From Ectocarpus siliculosus (lineage: Eukaryota > Sar > Phaeophyceae > Ectocarpales > Ectocarpaceae): a stretch of 64,000 nt of DNA. How positions within the stretch are numbered: the stretch's first letter is position 1; each line of letters opens with the position of its first letter. A program made the position numbers and the translations under genes. This document shows positions 43,200 to 56,017 of the stretch, piece after piece. Location of the stretch: positions 835,640 through 899,639 of the forward strand of contig FN649728.1 in assembly GCA_000310025.1 (NCBI GenBank), in the 5' to 3' direction. The notes under the pieces are model-generated. The model did no database searches. It saw nothing but the letters and a program-made list of their open reading frames with translations, and was not told the origin of the DNA.

Positions 43200-45759
43200 G
43201 GTGCGTCCTGTTGCGGACGCTGCTGCCGATCGGCTGGTCGTTGTGTATTTCCGATGGCACATGGCAAAGGACGAAATGGGTGAAAAAGGTGATTGCCGTT
43301 GCTATTCGGCGAACTGCAACTGCTTCTACGGTGTTGAAGGGAGGAACCCAGTGCAGCAGTCGACTGCTAATATGCTTGTAGTCCAAAAATAACGCCAGAC
43401 ATAACACCCGAAATAAAACATAGACGCACAAGGCAGAGTGCGTTCCAACAACTGCCACATTTACAACCGTCAATGCACATGTACGGCTGTAGACAGGTAG
43501 ACTGCAGGTAGACTGCAGCAGCAGTGTAGCTGGCATACAGCAGTAGACGCGGAACAATCTCACGAGCTGCTGACTCCCATCACCTGTCTTGCACACCCAT
43601 GCACGTAGTGGACGACACACTCTTGTGCAACAAGGGGATACTCTTCCTCGTGATATTTTTCAGCCCACATAGCAGTTGTTAACCCTCAAGCCAGTGGTCC
43701 ACCTTCCAAGATTCTACAGCAGTACAGCAGTAGCAGTCGATCCTGTCATCCTGTAGAGAAACGGTTCTCTGCCTGTTCACGTGTTGCAGTGCCAATGCAT
43801 TTCAAACAGCGCCAAAAAGCTGATAATCCCGAAACTCCCCGATTCCCCACTTCGTTTAGCACTGCACATAATATATTGCAACACAAGCACACACACAACG
43901 ACTCACATTTTCAACGCCCCTTTCCCTTCCTTATGGACTCCACCCCCCCTCTCTCGCAGCGCCAGTAGTGGGACTCGTGTGTGGTGCCGTGCGTTGTTCC
44001 GTTGTTCCGACAGGAGGGGGTCCAACGAATGCTACTCAATTGGTGGCACATATACGGCGGTCTTTTGGGGTTTTCTTGCGTGTGCCCCCCATGTGTTATT
44101 GTTTGTTGTTGAACACAACCAAACCAACGACAGCAGCAACAAGGGCAGCGAACATCGCATAAGAATGATTAGTACACTTCGTCGGGCTGGAACCAGGGCC
44201 GGGCGTGCAGTGGGGGCCAGGTGAAGAAATAGTGTTGATTGAAGTGTTATTATGGGGGCGGGGTATTTCCCTCGTCTGCTGGCTGATACGTTCCACGTTC
44301 CACCGCAACAACGGATGCCTGGCACTCTCGAAAACATGTCACAACCGCCCTGTGCACCACAGCTGACGAATTCAAGCAGAGAAGATGGGGTGGATCAGCG
44401 AGCGTCCACCGCACGAGATCGTAGCTTGTCGCACGAGCTCGAATCTTGAACGCAAGATGCACGTGTCGTGGTATACCAATGTGCGGTATCTTCTCTCTGA
44501 CAATATTCAATATTGTACTGAAGGATACTTGACCAGTTCAGCCCCATAGGCCACCCAAGCCACGCGTGTATGCATAATACTGCAAGTAGGCGAAGTATCA
44601 CACGCAAAAACTTGCACGCGCTCATGTGTGGAGGGGTTTTCTTGATATGGTGCGTATTCCTGCTTGCCGGGAGCTTGTTTTTTTTTTTACCCGTGTGCGG
44701 GTGCGGGGTAGCAACGCGATGGCTGCAGCGTAGTACCTGTTGTACCAGAGGGTCCTAACAATGCATCATTGTTTCGAAAAGGGTAGCATCGAATTCACCT
44801 CCTGTATACGAACTCATCTTTTTTTCACGTTATCTTTCGGATCCGCCCCCTCCCCCGTCCATTTCCATTTCTCTCTATTTCCCGGTCCGATTACATAGCC
44901 TTGCGGGGCGCCCGGCCGCTGCCGCCGCTCCCTCCGTCACAGCAACTTGGCGGGATGCCTCACCCAGGTCAACTGCCTCTCCGGTGATCGGGGGTCCCAT
45001 AGCTCCCGCTAGGGCGATGCACACGGAGCAGGAAGCCTCCATCTTGTGAGTGGAGATTGAGCTGAACGCACACACACTTGAAGACGCGAACATTGTCGTG
45101 CGGTCAGCGCTCCTCTTTTCTTCTTCACGGCCGTTTCGGTCTCATCCGCTTATCTCGACGGCCCCGGAATTTGTTAACGACAAGCTCCCCCTACCGTGGC
45201 CGAGATTTTACAACCCGTATACACCGTCCTTTTGATGAACACAGATGTTTCGATGATTCTATCGTGTCGACAGCTCGAGAATGCATCTCGCGGCCGTGTG
45301 CTGCTACTGTAGCTGTTGTTGGGTCGGTCGTCTGCCAAGCATTGCCTGATACAAGCTTTTGCACCTCATGGTACAATATGTGGCCATCTCCTTCCGCGCT
45401 GCTCTCTCTCACTCTTGTCATCCGACAGACTGCGCATTGATAGTCCTCCCCTCATCAAAACTTTCCCGTTCATGCTGCATCCATCGGTTTGCGTGTTTAC
45501 AGGCGTCTCGCCCCCTTGCTCCACATCGTAGTCGGGATGCTTGATCCCCGTTCTCGTTATTTTCGCAAGCCGCACCGCTGTAAATGCGTTAGGGTTCCCG
45601 GTTGCCCCCGACTCATGGCTTCGGTACTCGCAGAACCTTGACGCAGCGCCCCCTCCCGAGTTTCTTGGTTCAGCACCCAACAAGCCACCTCTGAAACATT
45701 GTTCTTTTCGGCGTTTAGCACGTCACAACCCGATTTCTCCAGCGCTACGCTCATCTGCA
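43200..45759. promoter_or_regulatory. Shared upstream region of two divergent genes
   Basis: About 2.56 kb separates the start codons of FAAL-ACP (minus) and Prx-Trx (plus). No ORF with a recognisable domain is present. It should contain both promoters and 5' UTRs, but I could not identify specific core elements with confidence. Confidence 0.4.
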
Positions 45760-48700
45760 ATGGATACCGGCCACTTTCCGCTCCCCGTCCCGCCCCTCGG
45801 CCCTGTGCTCACGCGCAGCTACCCCGCCCCCTCCGCCAACATCATGGAGCCGGCACCTGGGTTCAAGGCCAAGGCGGTGGTCGACGGCGACATCGTCGAC
45901 GTCAGCACGGACGACTACAAGGGAAAGTGGGTCGTTCTCCTCTTCTACCCGAAGGTAATATATATATCAACGGACGGACACAGACACCCGTTCGGTTGTC
46001 GGGGTAGGTAGATTTTTGGTTAAGGGCTCGAGCGTTTGGTTGTTCGATCACCGGCTCGGTGGCGATCTGAAGTTGGGGGCACAGGCGATGGTACATTTTG
46101 CATACGGGGAGGGGGGCTCCGTCTCGCCTTCTTGCTAGATCCTGAACTGAACGTGCAGTTCTTTCGTCATTGAAATGAGGCCGGGGTTAGGCGACTTGCG
46201 GGCAAGGAATCAGCTCAGGCCATTTTCTCGAAGCGGTAGTCGAGAGCAGGGGGGTGAACATGGATGGTATTATACCATGAACAGGTGTGCCGGTCGTATG
46301 CTCCTCGTGTCGCTCTCCAAGGCGACCCTACTATGTGCCGATACTGGCATTCTCTTGAACAGGGCGTGTGGCTTGGTGCTGTGTGATTGGAGCCAACGTT
46401 TGGCTACGCTCTCGACGCTTTCAAGCATAGGGTTTGCGACGATGTTGGAGAAATTTAAATATTCCCGTTAAGATTCAGGTCGTGGTGAGATTTCGCAGAC
46501 GGAGTCAGAACCTTGTGTGGTGCACTGTTGCTTTGAAGTAAGACGCCCTGCTGTAGTCAAACCGCGGCCGGTGCTAGCCTCATCGTGCTGTCCTCGGTTG
46601 CTGTGGTTCGACTGATGCTGCGTAGTCGGTCGGTCGGTCGGTCGGCGCTGGATAAGCCTTTCCTTGAAACGTAAGGTTTATCTGTCCGAATAGATCGGTT
46701 CTTGTGTGAAGGGAACAGTTATGTGAAGGGAAACTAGCAGCGTGTACAAACGACAAGCCACAGGCCGCTGCTGTAATTCAACTTTGCTTTCGTTGTCTTC
46801 GATTCATGTTCAAATTTTGTTGTTCTTCTGCAGGACTGGACGTTCGTGTGCCCGACGGAGATCATCGCCTTTTCTGACAGACACTCGGAATTCGAGGCCC
46901 TGGGTGCACAGGTAAAAATGCAAACACAAACCCGAGGTTATTGTAGACAGACGCCTCCTAGACCCGCTTGGCTTGCAGTTGCGTCTCTGTGTGTCCTGTG
47001 GCCTTCTTTGGGCCAAGGCCAGCAAGGAACTGAACGTGTTCCTGTCTTTCCGTGGTAACCCCGCTTGGCGTCACCGAAGGGTCGTGAGCGACGGTCAACA
47101 GACGATACCCTTTGCCCGGCACGCAAAACGAAAGGATGATGACAAGCTTCTGGTTCATGCTTGTAAAACGTATCCGGGGCCGGCGAAAACTCGGCATATC
47201 ACTCCGTCCCGGCGTTGTAAGGATACGAGGTCAATGGTCTGCGGACTACGACTTCGTTTACATGGATGGGAGCGAATAGTGCAGCTATTGGGGGCATCAT
47301 ATCATAGTTTCTACTTCTCACTCCCCCAATACGACGGCGCGCCGTGCATCCGCAAGGCGTAACGAATTTGTTCCGTGGTCGGTTGCTGGAGGTCCTGACT
47401 GCTTTATTGTGCCCTTTTTGGAACCGGACGCGCTGTGCGTGTTGCATGAAGGTCCTGGGGATCTCGACGGACACCGAGGACAGCCACCTCGCGTGGACGC
47501 GTCACCCCCGAAAGAGGGGAGGGCTGGGGCACATGAGGTGCGCGTAATTTGTACCACGTGCCACTCATCCTCCAGTATTCACTCAATGGCTGGTTGTCTG
47601 CATGTTGAGAGACTGACCCTAACCCTCTGTCCAGCACCCCCCTCTTCCCTCGGTCTCACAAAGAAAAGTTCGAGCATCGGCGGCCACAGGTAAATTTAGC
47701 CTACCAAGGTGAACATATCAAACATATTGTGCCGGCGTCTTCACTTAGCCATTCCTGTTACTATTATTGCTCTTGACCTAAGAACAGTTAATGAAAGTAT
47801 CGGATTTTGGATGAGGCCTCCAGCTTGGAGGCCGGAGGTCCAACCCAGACCTTCACGCCCGCAAGTGGAACAACCACGGGCGCTCTACATTGAGCACGGT
47901 GCTGGACTAGGTGCCCCGCCATGGCGGGAGAGGGGTAAACAGAGGCCAAGCGCTGGTACGGTAAAAGTGCTACCACGTTTGGCGCAGAGACGTCTCCACC
48001 GGCGGACCCAGCACAATGGCACCGCCGCGAAGAAGATGATCGGAGTCCCACCCAGGAGGGTGGCGATCGCTGTGCGGACGACCTGCACGCAGTTATGTCG
48101 ATGTCGAGCGGGTCAGCATACTCCCGATGACGACCTCCAGAACGCGGTAGGCGCCAACCGGATGATGATCTTCCGCTAGTAGGGCCGTGGGATGGCATCG
48201 GCCACGCTGTTCGCCGCCGTTTGGAGGAGCCCACGTACAGTAGTCAGGGAGGAAGAGGAAGGCATTCTCTACCTGGAGGTCAAACAAGCGGATATTCATG
48301 TCGTGCATATGGTACGGTTCTTCGCCCGCCGCCCGCGGTCGAAGGAGACCAGTTGCCCGAGACCCGCAGCCTGCAGCCGGTCCGCAGGCGGTAGATTTCG
48401 ACGGGCGCTGGTGCTGCGGCTGACGCTGGTGGCGCGGTCGGCGTCGGATTGGCCCGAGTTCCTGAAACCTCTCTGTTTTTTGTTTTCTCCAATGTTCTCG
48501 CGTGTTCACGGTGGGGAGAAAGACATTGACCAGCTGTATGTGATATATCAAAATGCTATCGGGGCTGCCGCCTGCATCCAATTTCGTGCCTAAATTGTTT
48601 ATTTCGTTTGTGTGGACCCGACTTTGCTCGTGGGTCTGCCCCCCCCCCGCGGCATCCGATCTTGTGCCTTGCAGGATCCCCCTTGTCGCCGACCCCACGA

Positions 48701-51700
48701 AGGAGATTTCGGCGGACTACGGGGTGCTGATCCCGTCTCTCGGGATCGCTCTCAGGGGGCTCTTCATTATCAACCCCGAGGGCATTCTCGAACAGGCGAG
48801 CTCGTCGGTGTCGCCGGAATTTCTGTCGCCGCGTGTGGTGTGTAGCAGGTGTTGTCGAAGGAACATGACCCTTACCAACTCGCGGAACTGTGGATGTGGT
48901 CATTCCTTGTTTGTCAAAATGTGATGACCAAGTTTGTGCACGTGCAGCAACCCGTGCCTTTATTGTGCCTGTAGGAGCGAAGTGAACTTTGGTGATTCGA
49001 CAGGGGCTCGTGGTCTGCAGGCGTACTGAATTCGGAATCCGTTGAACTCCTAGCGGAAAATCGTTCGGAATCGGAATAAAACAACCTTGTGTTCTCATAC
49101 TGAACAAAGAATTAACCCATCGCCACTATTCGTCCTATTTTAGACCCGGCTCGAACACCGCAATTGCATTGGTACTCTATCGACGGTGCCTAGGTTTCCG
49201 CCGGCCTGATACCAAGTGTTCACCTTTTCCGGATCCTGTTTCTCGCACGTACTGCTTGGACGCGGCTTTCGCTTTCCTGAGATGGCGTGTGCTCTGTGGA
49301 TGGCTCTTCGGAGGCTCCGGCCCACCATCGCCAAACATTTTTTTCCCGCAACCCCGCCGCAACCTTGACATAAATCACTCTCATGCTGGGCTACCAATAT
49401 CCCTCTCTTCCGCACCCTAACGCGATCTTGGCTCCTATCACTGCACCACAAACGTTGGTCCGAACGCTTTAGGTGACGATTAACAACCTGGGCATCGGCA
49501 GGGATGTGGATGAGACTCTTCGACTAATCCAGGCACACCAGTTCCTGGCAAAGCACGGCGAGGTAGGGGTGTGGGTGGGCAGATGGATAGCGAGGTAACT
49601 TGAGCTACAATTTGTGCGACATGAGGGCATCTTAACTCGTGTTGTTGTCGCCCTTTGCCAATGGAGTCATGTTGATACAATGATGCATGCGCCTATCTGG
49701 AGAGTCTCGAAGCAAATCGTTGGTGTTTTTTTCAACAACCGTTGTGGCTATGAATGATCGGATCTGCTGCTTCCAGCGCAGCAACTTTGTGTTCCAAGTA
49801 CACTAAATACTTCTTCTGTCGCCCTTTTTCCCTCCCATTCTCTCTCGCAGCGAGTGATGGGCTTCAGGCGAGCCCAGGGCTATCAATGTTACGGTTGTCA
49901 ATATGGATATCCGAAACCCAACAGTGATGTACTGGAATCATCTTTGCAAGATTGTGTGGCCGCAACGACCGTCACCAGCGTCGCGATAGACTGACCCTTC
50001 CTCGCCTCGGACGTCCCTCCTCTGACGCTCCTCCTGCAACGATTCGAACGAAACGACCATTACGGCCGCGTTCAGGTGTGCCCGGCCGGGTGGAAGCCGG
50101 GAGACAAGACGATGAAGCCCGGCTTGGACGCGTCCATGGAGTACTTCTCCTCCGGCGCGACGGAGAGCGAGGAAGACCCGCTTGAGGTATTGGACGGCCT
50201 GCGTTTTTTTTTTTTATGTTTTTGTGTCCATGCTGCATCCGCCGCTGGGTTTGCGGTGTTTCGTGCCGGCGTTGTTCTCGCTGCGGGTGGTCTTTTTGCA
50301 GCGTTTTTGTCGTTCCCGCTTTTTCTTGTCCTGTTCTGCTGGAGTAGGTGCAATACTCTGCAACCTCTGTGCGGGTCGTGGGGTTGGTGTGACAATGGCG
50401 AGCGAGAAATCCCGGGCAATCGGACGTATTATTTCTCCCGTCTGGTACCATCCACCTCGTTGATTCGCGCTGCTGTTTCACTCTTGCCGTTATTTTGCAC
50501 TCAAAAGACGCCCTCTTTTCACCGAAACCGCAATAAAATGGCTTGTCGGTTACGCCCAACTCTAGGCTCTTGTGTATCTCCCAACCCTCCGTCTCACGGC
50601 ACGCTCTCTTACGAACACGGCTTTCGCCTTGCACGCGCCGCTGTGGACCCCGGTGCTCTAGGCTGGTGACAAGATGGTGGTGATCAACTCCCCGAACGAC
50701 TTCAAGGACGTCACCTCCGAGGCTCTTGCCGTTGTCGACTGTGAGTATGGCGGGCGGGCGGCTGTTCATTGCCGACGGGTAGCGGTCGAAGCGGGTGTTG
50801 GAACGGTGGCGTTTTCCCCGCAATGCTCGAGATCATGAGTTATACCACCCCCTGCAACGGTTTCAATCGTGGAAGACGTTGACCGTTGTGGACTGCGAGT
50901 TTAAGACGGAGACCTGCCACGACCAGTCGGTGGGGCCGTGCATCAGTTTGCAGCTGCTGGGGCGCGCGTGCCACAATTTCCCTGATTCCTCCGCCGCTCG
51001 TTGTGTCTTACCGCATTACCTTTGGCGTTCTTCTGAGGAGCTACCGCTCCATGGTTTCGCAGAACGTTCACTCTCTGCTGTTTTGAGTATGAACGCTAGG
51101 AGATGGGAAGTTTCACTCTGCGCTGTTGCTGTGAACATCGGCACTATGAGATTCACTGGTTCCCTCGGCAATAATCGAATCGTGTTGTTTGAACAGCAAC
51201 CACTTCCGACATGGCGCCACGATGGAGTCAGGTTTTGTATTCTCACGTGCTGGCATTCTTCGGTCAGTGCGCACGTGTGAAGCAAGTGATGCGTATTCAC
51301 GATAAATCGCTTTCTATTGATACACTGTGGCGAAGGAAGATGGAAACACGCGGCGGTCACAGAATTCGTCATTATCCATTGTACGCGACACGGTGTCCTA
51401 CTGCCGCACTAAACCCTTAAAGAGAATACCCGGAAGGACGTACACGCCAACTCCCCGAGGGGGATTCCTCGTTGTCGACTGTGGTGCGAATTGATGATCC
51501 TGCTAAACCATTGCCACAACCATCCATTGTTCGGGCAATGCTGATGCCACCGGTGGTTCTGCGCACCTCGTTGGAGTTGGACCCCCCCCCCGAATACAGC
51601 AAGGATCTGAGATGCCCACTCATGTCCATGATATGCTTTGTCATCCGTTGCTGTGTTTTGTCGTTCGTGTTGCCCTGTTGACTCGAGTGCACGTGAGCGC

Positions 51701-52324
51701 GATTCTGCGCACGGGGTCCAGTTGCACGTGTGGCTGCGGTAACTGACATGCTTCCCCTTACTTTCCATGTTCGCTATTTCCGCGGAATGTTGACTCATCC
51801 ATTAGTCGTGGCACCGCACTGTGGCAAGTGCCGTCAGATGATGCCGTTCGTCAAGGAGCTCAGCGAGGAGTTCCCAGAAGTCACGTTCGCCAAGTTCGAC
51901 ACCACCGGTGAGATGGGTCATCGTTGAGTTGGTATTATCGTCGTTGTCGTCGTCGTCGGCGGCGGCCGCGGCGTTGCTGTTTCGTGTTTTGTGGGGGGTT
52001 GGTGTTGGTGTTGATGCTACTGTGGGTGCTGCAGTTGTTAGTGTTGTTGTGTTGATGGTTTGTTGGTTGAGCTACGCACCGCAGAACGGGGGCTTCTTGT
52101 TTACTCGGCTTCTGATCTTTCGTCGTCCTTCTCCTCCTGTGGCTGTTGTATGACCTGCCTGGTCATCAGAGGAGGCGATATCAGAGCTCTCCACGGACCT
52201 GGGGGTGGAAGCCCTGCCGGCTTTCCGGTTCTACAGGAAAGGGGAAGAGGTCGTGGAGCCTGTGATGGGCTACAAGAAGAAGAAGCTCCGAGCTGCCGTT
52301 GAGGAGTTGCAGAAGAAGGCGTAG
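45760..52324 (+). CDS. Typical 2-Cys peroxiredoxin fused to a thioredoxin domain, nine exons
   Basis: Exons: 45760-45954, 46834-46911, 47452-47537, 48675-48795, 49473-49562, 50076-50186, 50662-50740, 51806-51907 and 52170-52324; the sum is 1017 bp, 338 residues, phases consistent. Peroxiredoxin part (about 28-227): '[14 protein letters not shown]' with peroxidatic Cys71, '[15 protein letters not shown]', 'GGLG' (about 117-120), and resolving Cys192 in '[14 protein letters not shown]', followed by the 'EYF' motif. Thioredoxin part (about 228-338): '[20 protein letters not shown]' with Cys259-Gly-Lys-Cys262, cis-Pro in '[10 protein letters not shown]', C-terminal helix ending 'EELQKKA'. Prx reduces H2O2 and alkyl hydroperoxides, and Trx normally reduces Prx, so one chain holds enzyme and reductant. 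GGLG and YF motifs predict sensitivity to over-oxidation. The intron after exon 4 uses a GC donor. No targeting peptide is evident, so it is likely cytosolic. I found no ATG in frame just upstream, but an extra 5' exon is possible. Confidence 0.93.
47175..47265 (+). repeat. Short copy of the intronic dispersed repeat tail
   Basis: Matches about 39155-39250 ('actccgtcccggcgttgtaa', 'acgaggtcaatggtctg..gactacg'). It lies in intron 2 of the Prx-Trx gene. Confidence 0.65.
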
Positions 52325-53004
52325 GTTTTGGACAAAGCGGACTCGCTGCTCTCCTGGACTATGTGTCGCAGAGGGTCGTATATCACCTGAAGTTGAGTAC
52401 GAGGTAGGAGTCGCCTGGATTTTGTTCTTCGCCTGGCCATCGTGAGTTCGTCTCTTGTTTCTTCATGTCTCGTTGGCTTTGGTGTGTAATGGTCGTGGCA
52501 CCCACGATAGCTTCGGTATTGAAATACTATGATAATGCTGTAGGCTGAGACCTGCACATGGCGGCATGTTTCCACTGCTGCATCAGAATGCTCCATTGAG
52601 CCTGGACATTTGTCCTAGAGGTATGTCAGAGCGAGTACACCGTACAACAAAAGTGCTGCCGTGGTTAATGTGGGTTATGTGGTTTGGTGCGCGGACTGTG
52701 TTGGCCGTTGCGGTTGCGCAGCCGGCGTAGGCCAACAGCTCACAAAGCTCAGAGTTGCGCCGCGGGTGGAGATTTGTACCAATCCAGTTTATCTTTGCCT
52801 CTGAACATTGTAGGCCCTTGCGATGGCTGTGGTTATCATTCGTCTATACCACCCACAGATTGCCGCTACTGGATGTTTCTTGAAGCGCAATACGAGGGTT
52901 GCAGGGAATGAATGCATGCCTTGACGAGTAGAGGAGGTGGGTTATGTCATTTTCTTCAGGGTCACCTGGGTTCGATAGAGGCGCCCCCACTCCAATCAAA
53001 GCTC

Positions 53005-53335
53005 GACAACCAGGTTACCGCTTTGGCGTTGGCTTTGATTTGTGTTTGCGGTGATGAACATAGTGGCGGTCGAGTAGATTATGTTGTGCGGGGTCGAGAA
53101 CCCTCGCTCCGCGCAAAGGGGACGATCGCACCACGTTGTGGTAAATTGGTCAAGCACCCTCGAGGCACTGTGCAACTATCTCTGGAAGTGAAAGCATAAT
53201 AAATATATTTAAGTCATTCGCAGCTGTCACCCGCATGCAAGGAAGTAGGCACAAGATGCCGAACACCCTTAGCAGGATGCAGCGCACCCTCCATGCGACT
53301 CGCCGTCTCACGGCGCTTCCCGCTTGGTGTTGATA
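53005..53335 (+). repeat. Dispersed repeat, second copy
   Basis: Aligns with 38807-39150 over its whole length with scattered differences, including a T-rich block in the other copy around 38825-38855. It ends in 'ctcacggcgcttc.cgcttggtg'. Confidence 0.8.
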
Positions 53336-53520
53336 ATGGTGGTGTCTCCGTAGTTGTGGTTGTTGCTGCTGTGTGCCTTGCAGTTGCCAGGCTGACCGGT
53401 TTGCCTCGATCTCCAACAACCTCCGCGCCCATACCTGGGACTTCCGGTGTGTGTGCCCTCCGTCGTATGCATGCTCATCAACGGGGACAAGCAGGAAAGA
53501 AATATCGTAGCTTTCTTCTC

Positions 53521-53644
53521 CTCCAACCTCCCCACGCGAGCGCTCGCCTGCTCCTTCTGCTCATCGGTCGCGTCATCATTTCGATAGTCGCCCTCGCGAG
53601 ATGAGCAGAAGGAACAGGCGAGGGCTCGCGTGGCGGAGTTGGAG
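53521..53644. repeat. 45-bp imperfect inverted repeat of a coiled-coil coding fragment
   Basis: Arms 53521-53565 and 53600-53644 match with about five mismatches and a 34-bp spacer. Both arms, read in opposite directions, encode a similar peptide (E-Q-K-E-Q-A-x-A-R-V-x-x-L-E-x-K-K), so it is an inverted duplication of coding-like sequence. Confidence 0.8.
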
Positions 53645-56017
53645 GATAAGAAGCGAGGTACGTGTGTTTGTTCCCAGCAGCGGGATAGGTCAGCGAGGTG
53701 TTGCTATTGTTGACGGGGCAACCGCCGTCCCACAACCGGCTTTTGTTGTTGCTTCGTTTACACCCGTCATCAAATTCTTGTTTCAGTTTCGTTTTCTTTA
53801 AGACCCACATCACCAGGGATGAGAATAAGTGATGTTCCTACGCGTGGTGCCCGCGGGAACTTCGCTCACTCTCATCTCGTCTATCTACTTGCCGCCGCAA
53901 AAACGTTCCGCTTCTACAGTATTACCTTCCTCAGCCATCGTCGGGGCTGTTCGACGAGCATGTGTTGCAGAACCATATATGCAACGCGTGTACACAACAG
54001 TCAACTCAGACACCTCGACAAAATTCATCGACGCCGCTGGCAACAAGATGCAAAACAGAAAATACAAAAACAAACGGGCCATCAGGGCCTGTGTCGGGAA
54101 AAACAGAACGTTTGTTTTTTGGTTTGTTGGTTTGTTGTCACTCGTGGCTTTGTTGATTGGTCGTACAGTAGACAAAGACGCAGACGCATACCCGCGTGGT
54201 TTGTTGGTGCCTAGACTACATGTAGTTGATCAGGCGTGAAAAGCGCGGTGGTATGTAGCAATAATATCGATGAGTACGCATGATGGCAGCAAGCTGCGCT
54301 TCTCCACGGTGCAATGCCGCAACGCGCTAGAAGCCGCAAGAAGTTCCCTGGTCGAAAAATATTTACCTTGGATGGAGACCACTGATCGGTACGAACGGAT
54401 GAACGACAAGCCGGGGGAAACAATTGCTTTCACCCCGCGCGAAAAGAGTGTGTGTTGTTGTTCGTACCTTGCACGCCATTTCTTGCTCTGTCACGACGCT
54501 TGATCTCTCGTACCAGACGTGCGCTGCCTCTCACCCACCCGCGCTGTGAATGGTGCCTGCGGGGCCATACAGATAAACCCTGGTGCGAGCATTCACCGAG
54601 CAAGGAGTCCTTGCTGGGCACCATATACAACGGAGCGACGAGAGGAACAGATCTACAAGCAGTAGAGGCCCCGGGGAGGTAAGAGCGAGTCGCGAGAATG
54701 ACTCCGTCACTACAATGCCTGATATACCGGGGAGTATAGGAAGTCTGCTCGCACTCTTGTCGTGGTATTGGTGCACAATAAACAATGTGCCGTGCACCTC
54801 GTACACCCTCACTCGCGATGATGATGCCTCATCAACTACTCATGTCATGTCATGTTGGAGGGAAGAGCAACATGTGTCGTGCTCGGGCTCAACGGGGGTT
54901 GTCAACCTTCTTGTCTGCATACCATCTGACCCTCGCGCCCTTTGTCAGCGAACGCTTGATTCGAGACCATTGCGAACACGCACGGTTTGTTGGTGCAAAG
55001 CAAGGACGAGGTCACCAAGAGGAACGCACTGATGATGCAGCTTGACGTGCCGGAAGGGTCTTTGGTTCTTCATCGAGAACAAGTTGCCCGACGACGCCAG
55101 CACCAGTGAGTCTGTAGGACACAGTCTAATGGTTTCCTCTCCCTTCCAGGGGTCACGCCATCGCCGAGGGTTTGCCAAGTCGTGAGAATAGGTGGGCCTT
55201 CCGCTTGTCTTGCTTGATTTGTCGCGTACGCGACGACGGCGGCGGCCCATACTTGTACATACTTTACTTCATAGTCCGGCAAGCAATGGCCCGCATTCAA
55301 GCAAGAAAGAATACTTCTGTTCTCAAAAGACAAAAAACAACTGTCGGATTGGACGAAGAAAAGGTACAGTAGACCACCGCCTATACATTTGGGTAGGAAT
55401 GTTCGGGTTGTGAACACATGCCATGACGGCGACAAGATTGCGAGAATGGCACATCAGCTGCACAGACGAAAGTTCTGTCAGTCGCAGATTGCGGGGCAAC
55501 ATGCACAAGAAACTTCAACCCTTCTGCGTGCCCCCCCTCGACCCCTTGCGACCCCGCAATCTATGCCATCCCTCGCCTTGTTTGCCAGTTCCATGTGTGG
55601 GGAACAATGTTCGCAGCCTGGAAATACAGCAAGATATGCGTCGGTTATCATTTTCTTTGTTCATTTTCATATATATGTCTATCCACATCAAGTGTATTGC
55701 GGGGAGAAAAACGACCAGAAAATAGGATACAGTTGTAGGATGGCGATATTTTGGAAGAGGAATGCATACAAGCAGCAGGCACGTAACAACAACATGTGGA
55801 ACTGCAGGATCTGCAGGACAGGATGACCCGATATAATATTTCTCCGAAGACCCATCTTATTGATCCACCGCATGGATGAAACTCCGCTGACCGCCCCCAC
55901 GAAATTCGTCTTCCTCCTGTTTCCCATTGCACATCAGCACCGTCGGGGTGTGACATAATAGTTTGTTGTTTTAAATGCATCGGCCGCGCAAACTGGCTGA
56001 CCCATGAAAGAGACTGT

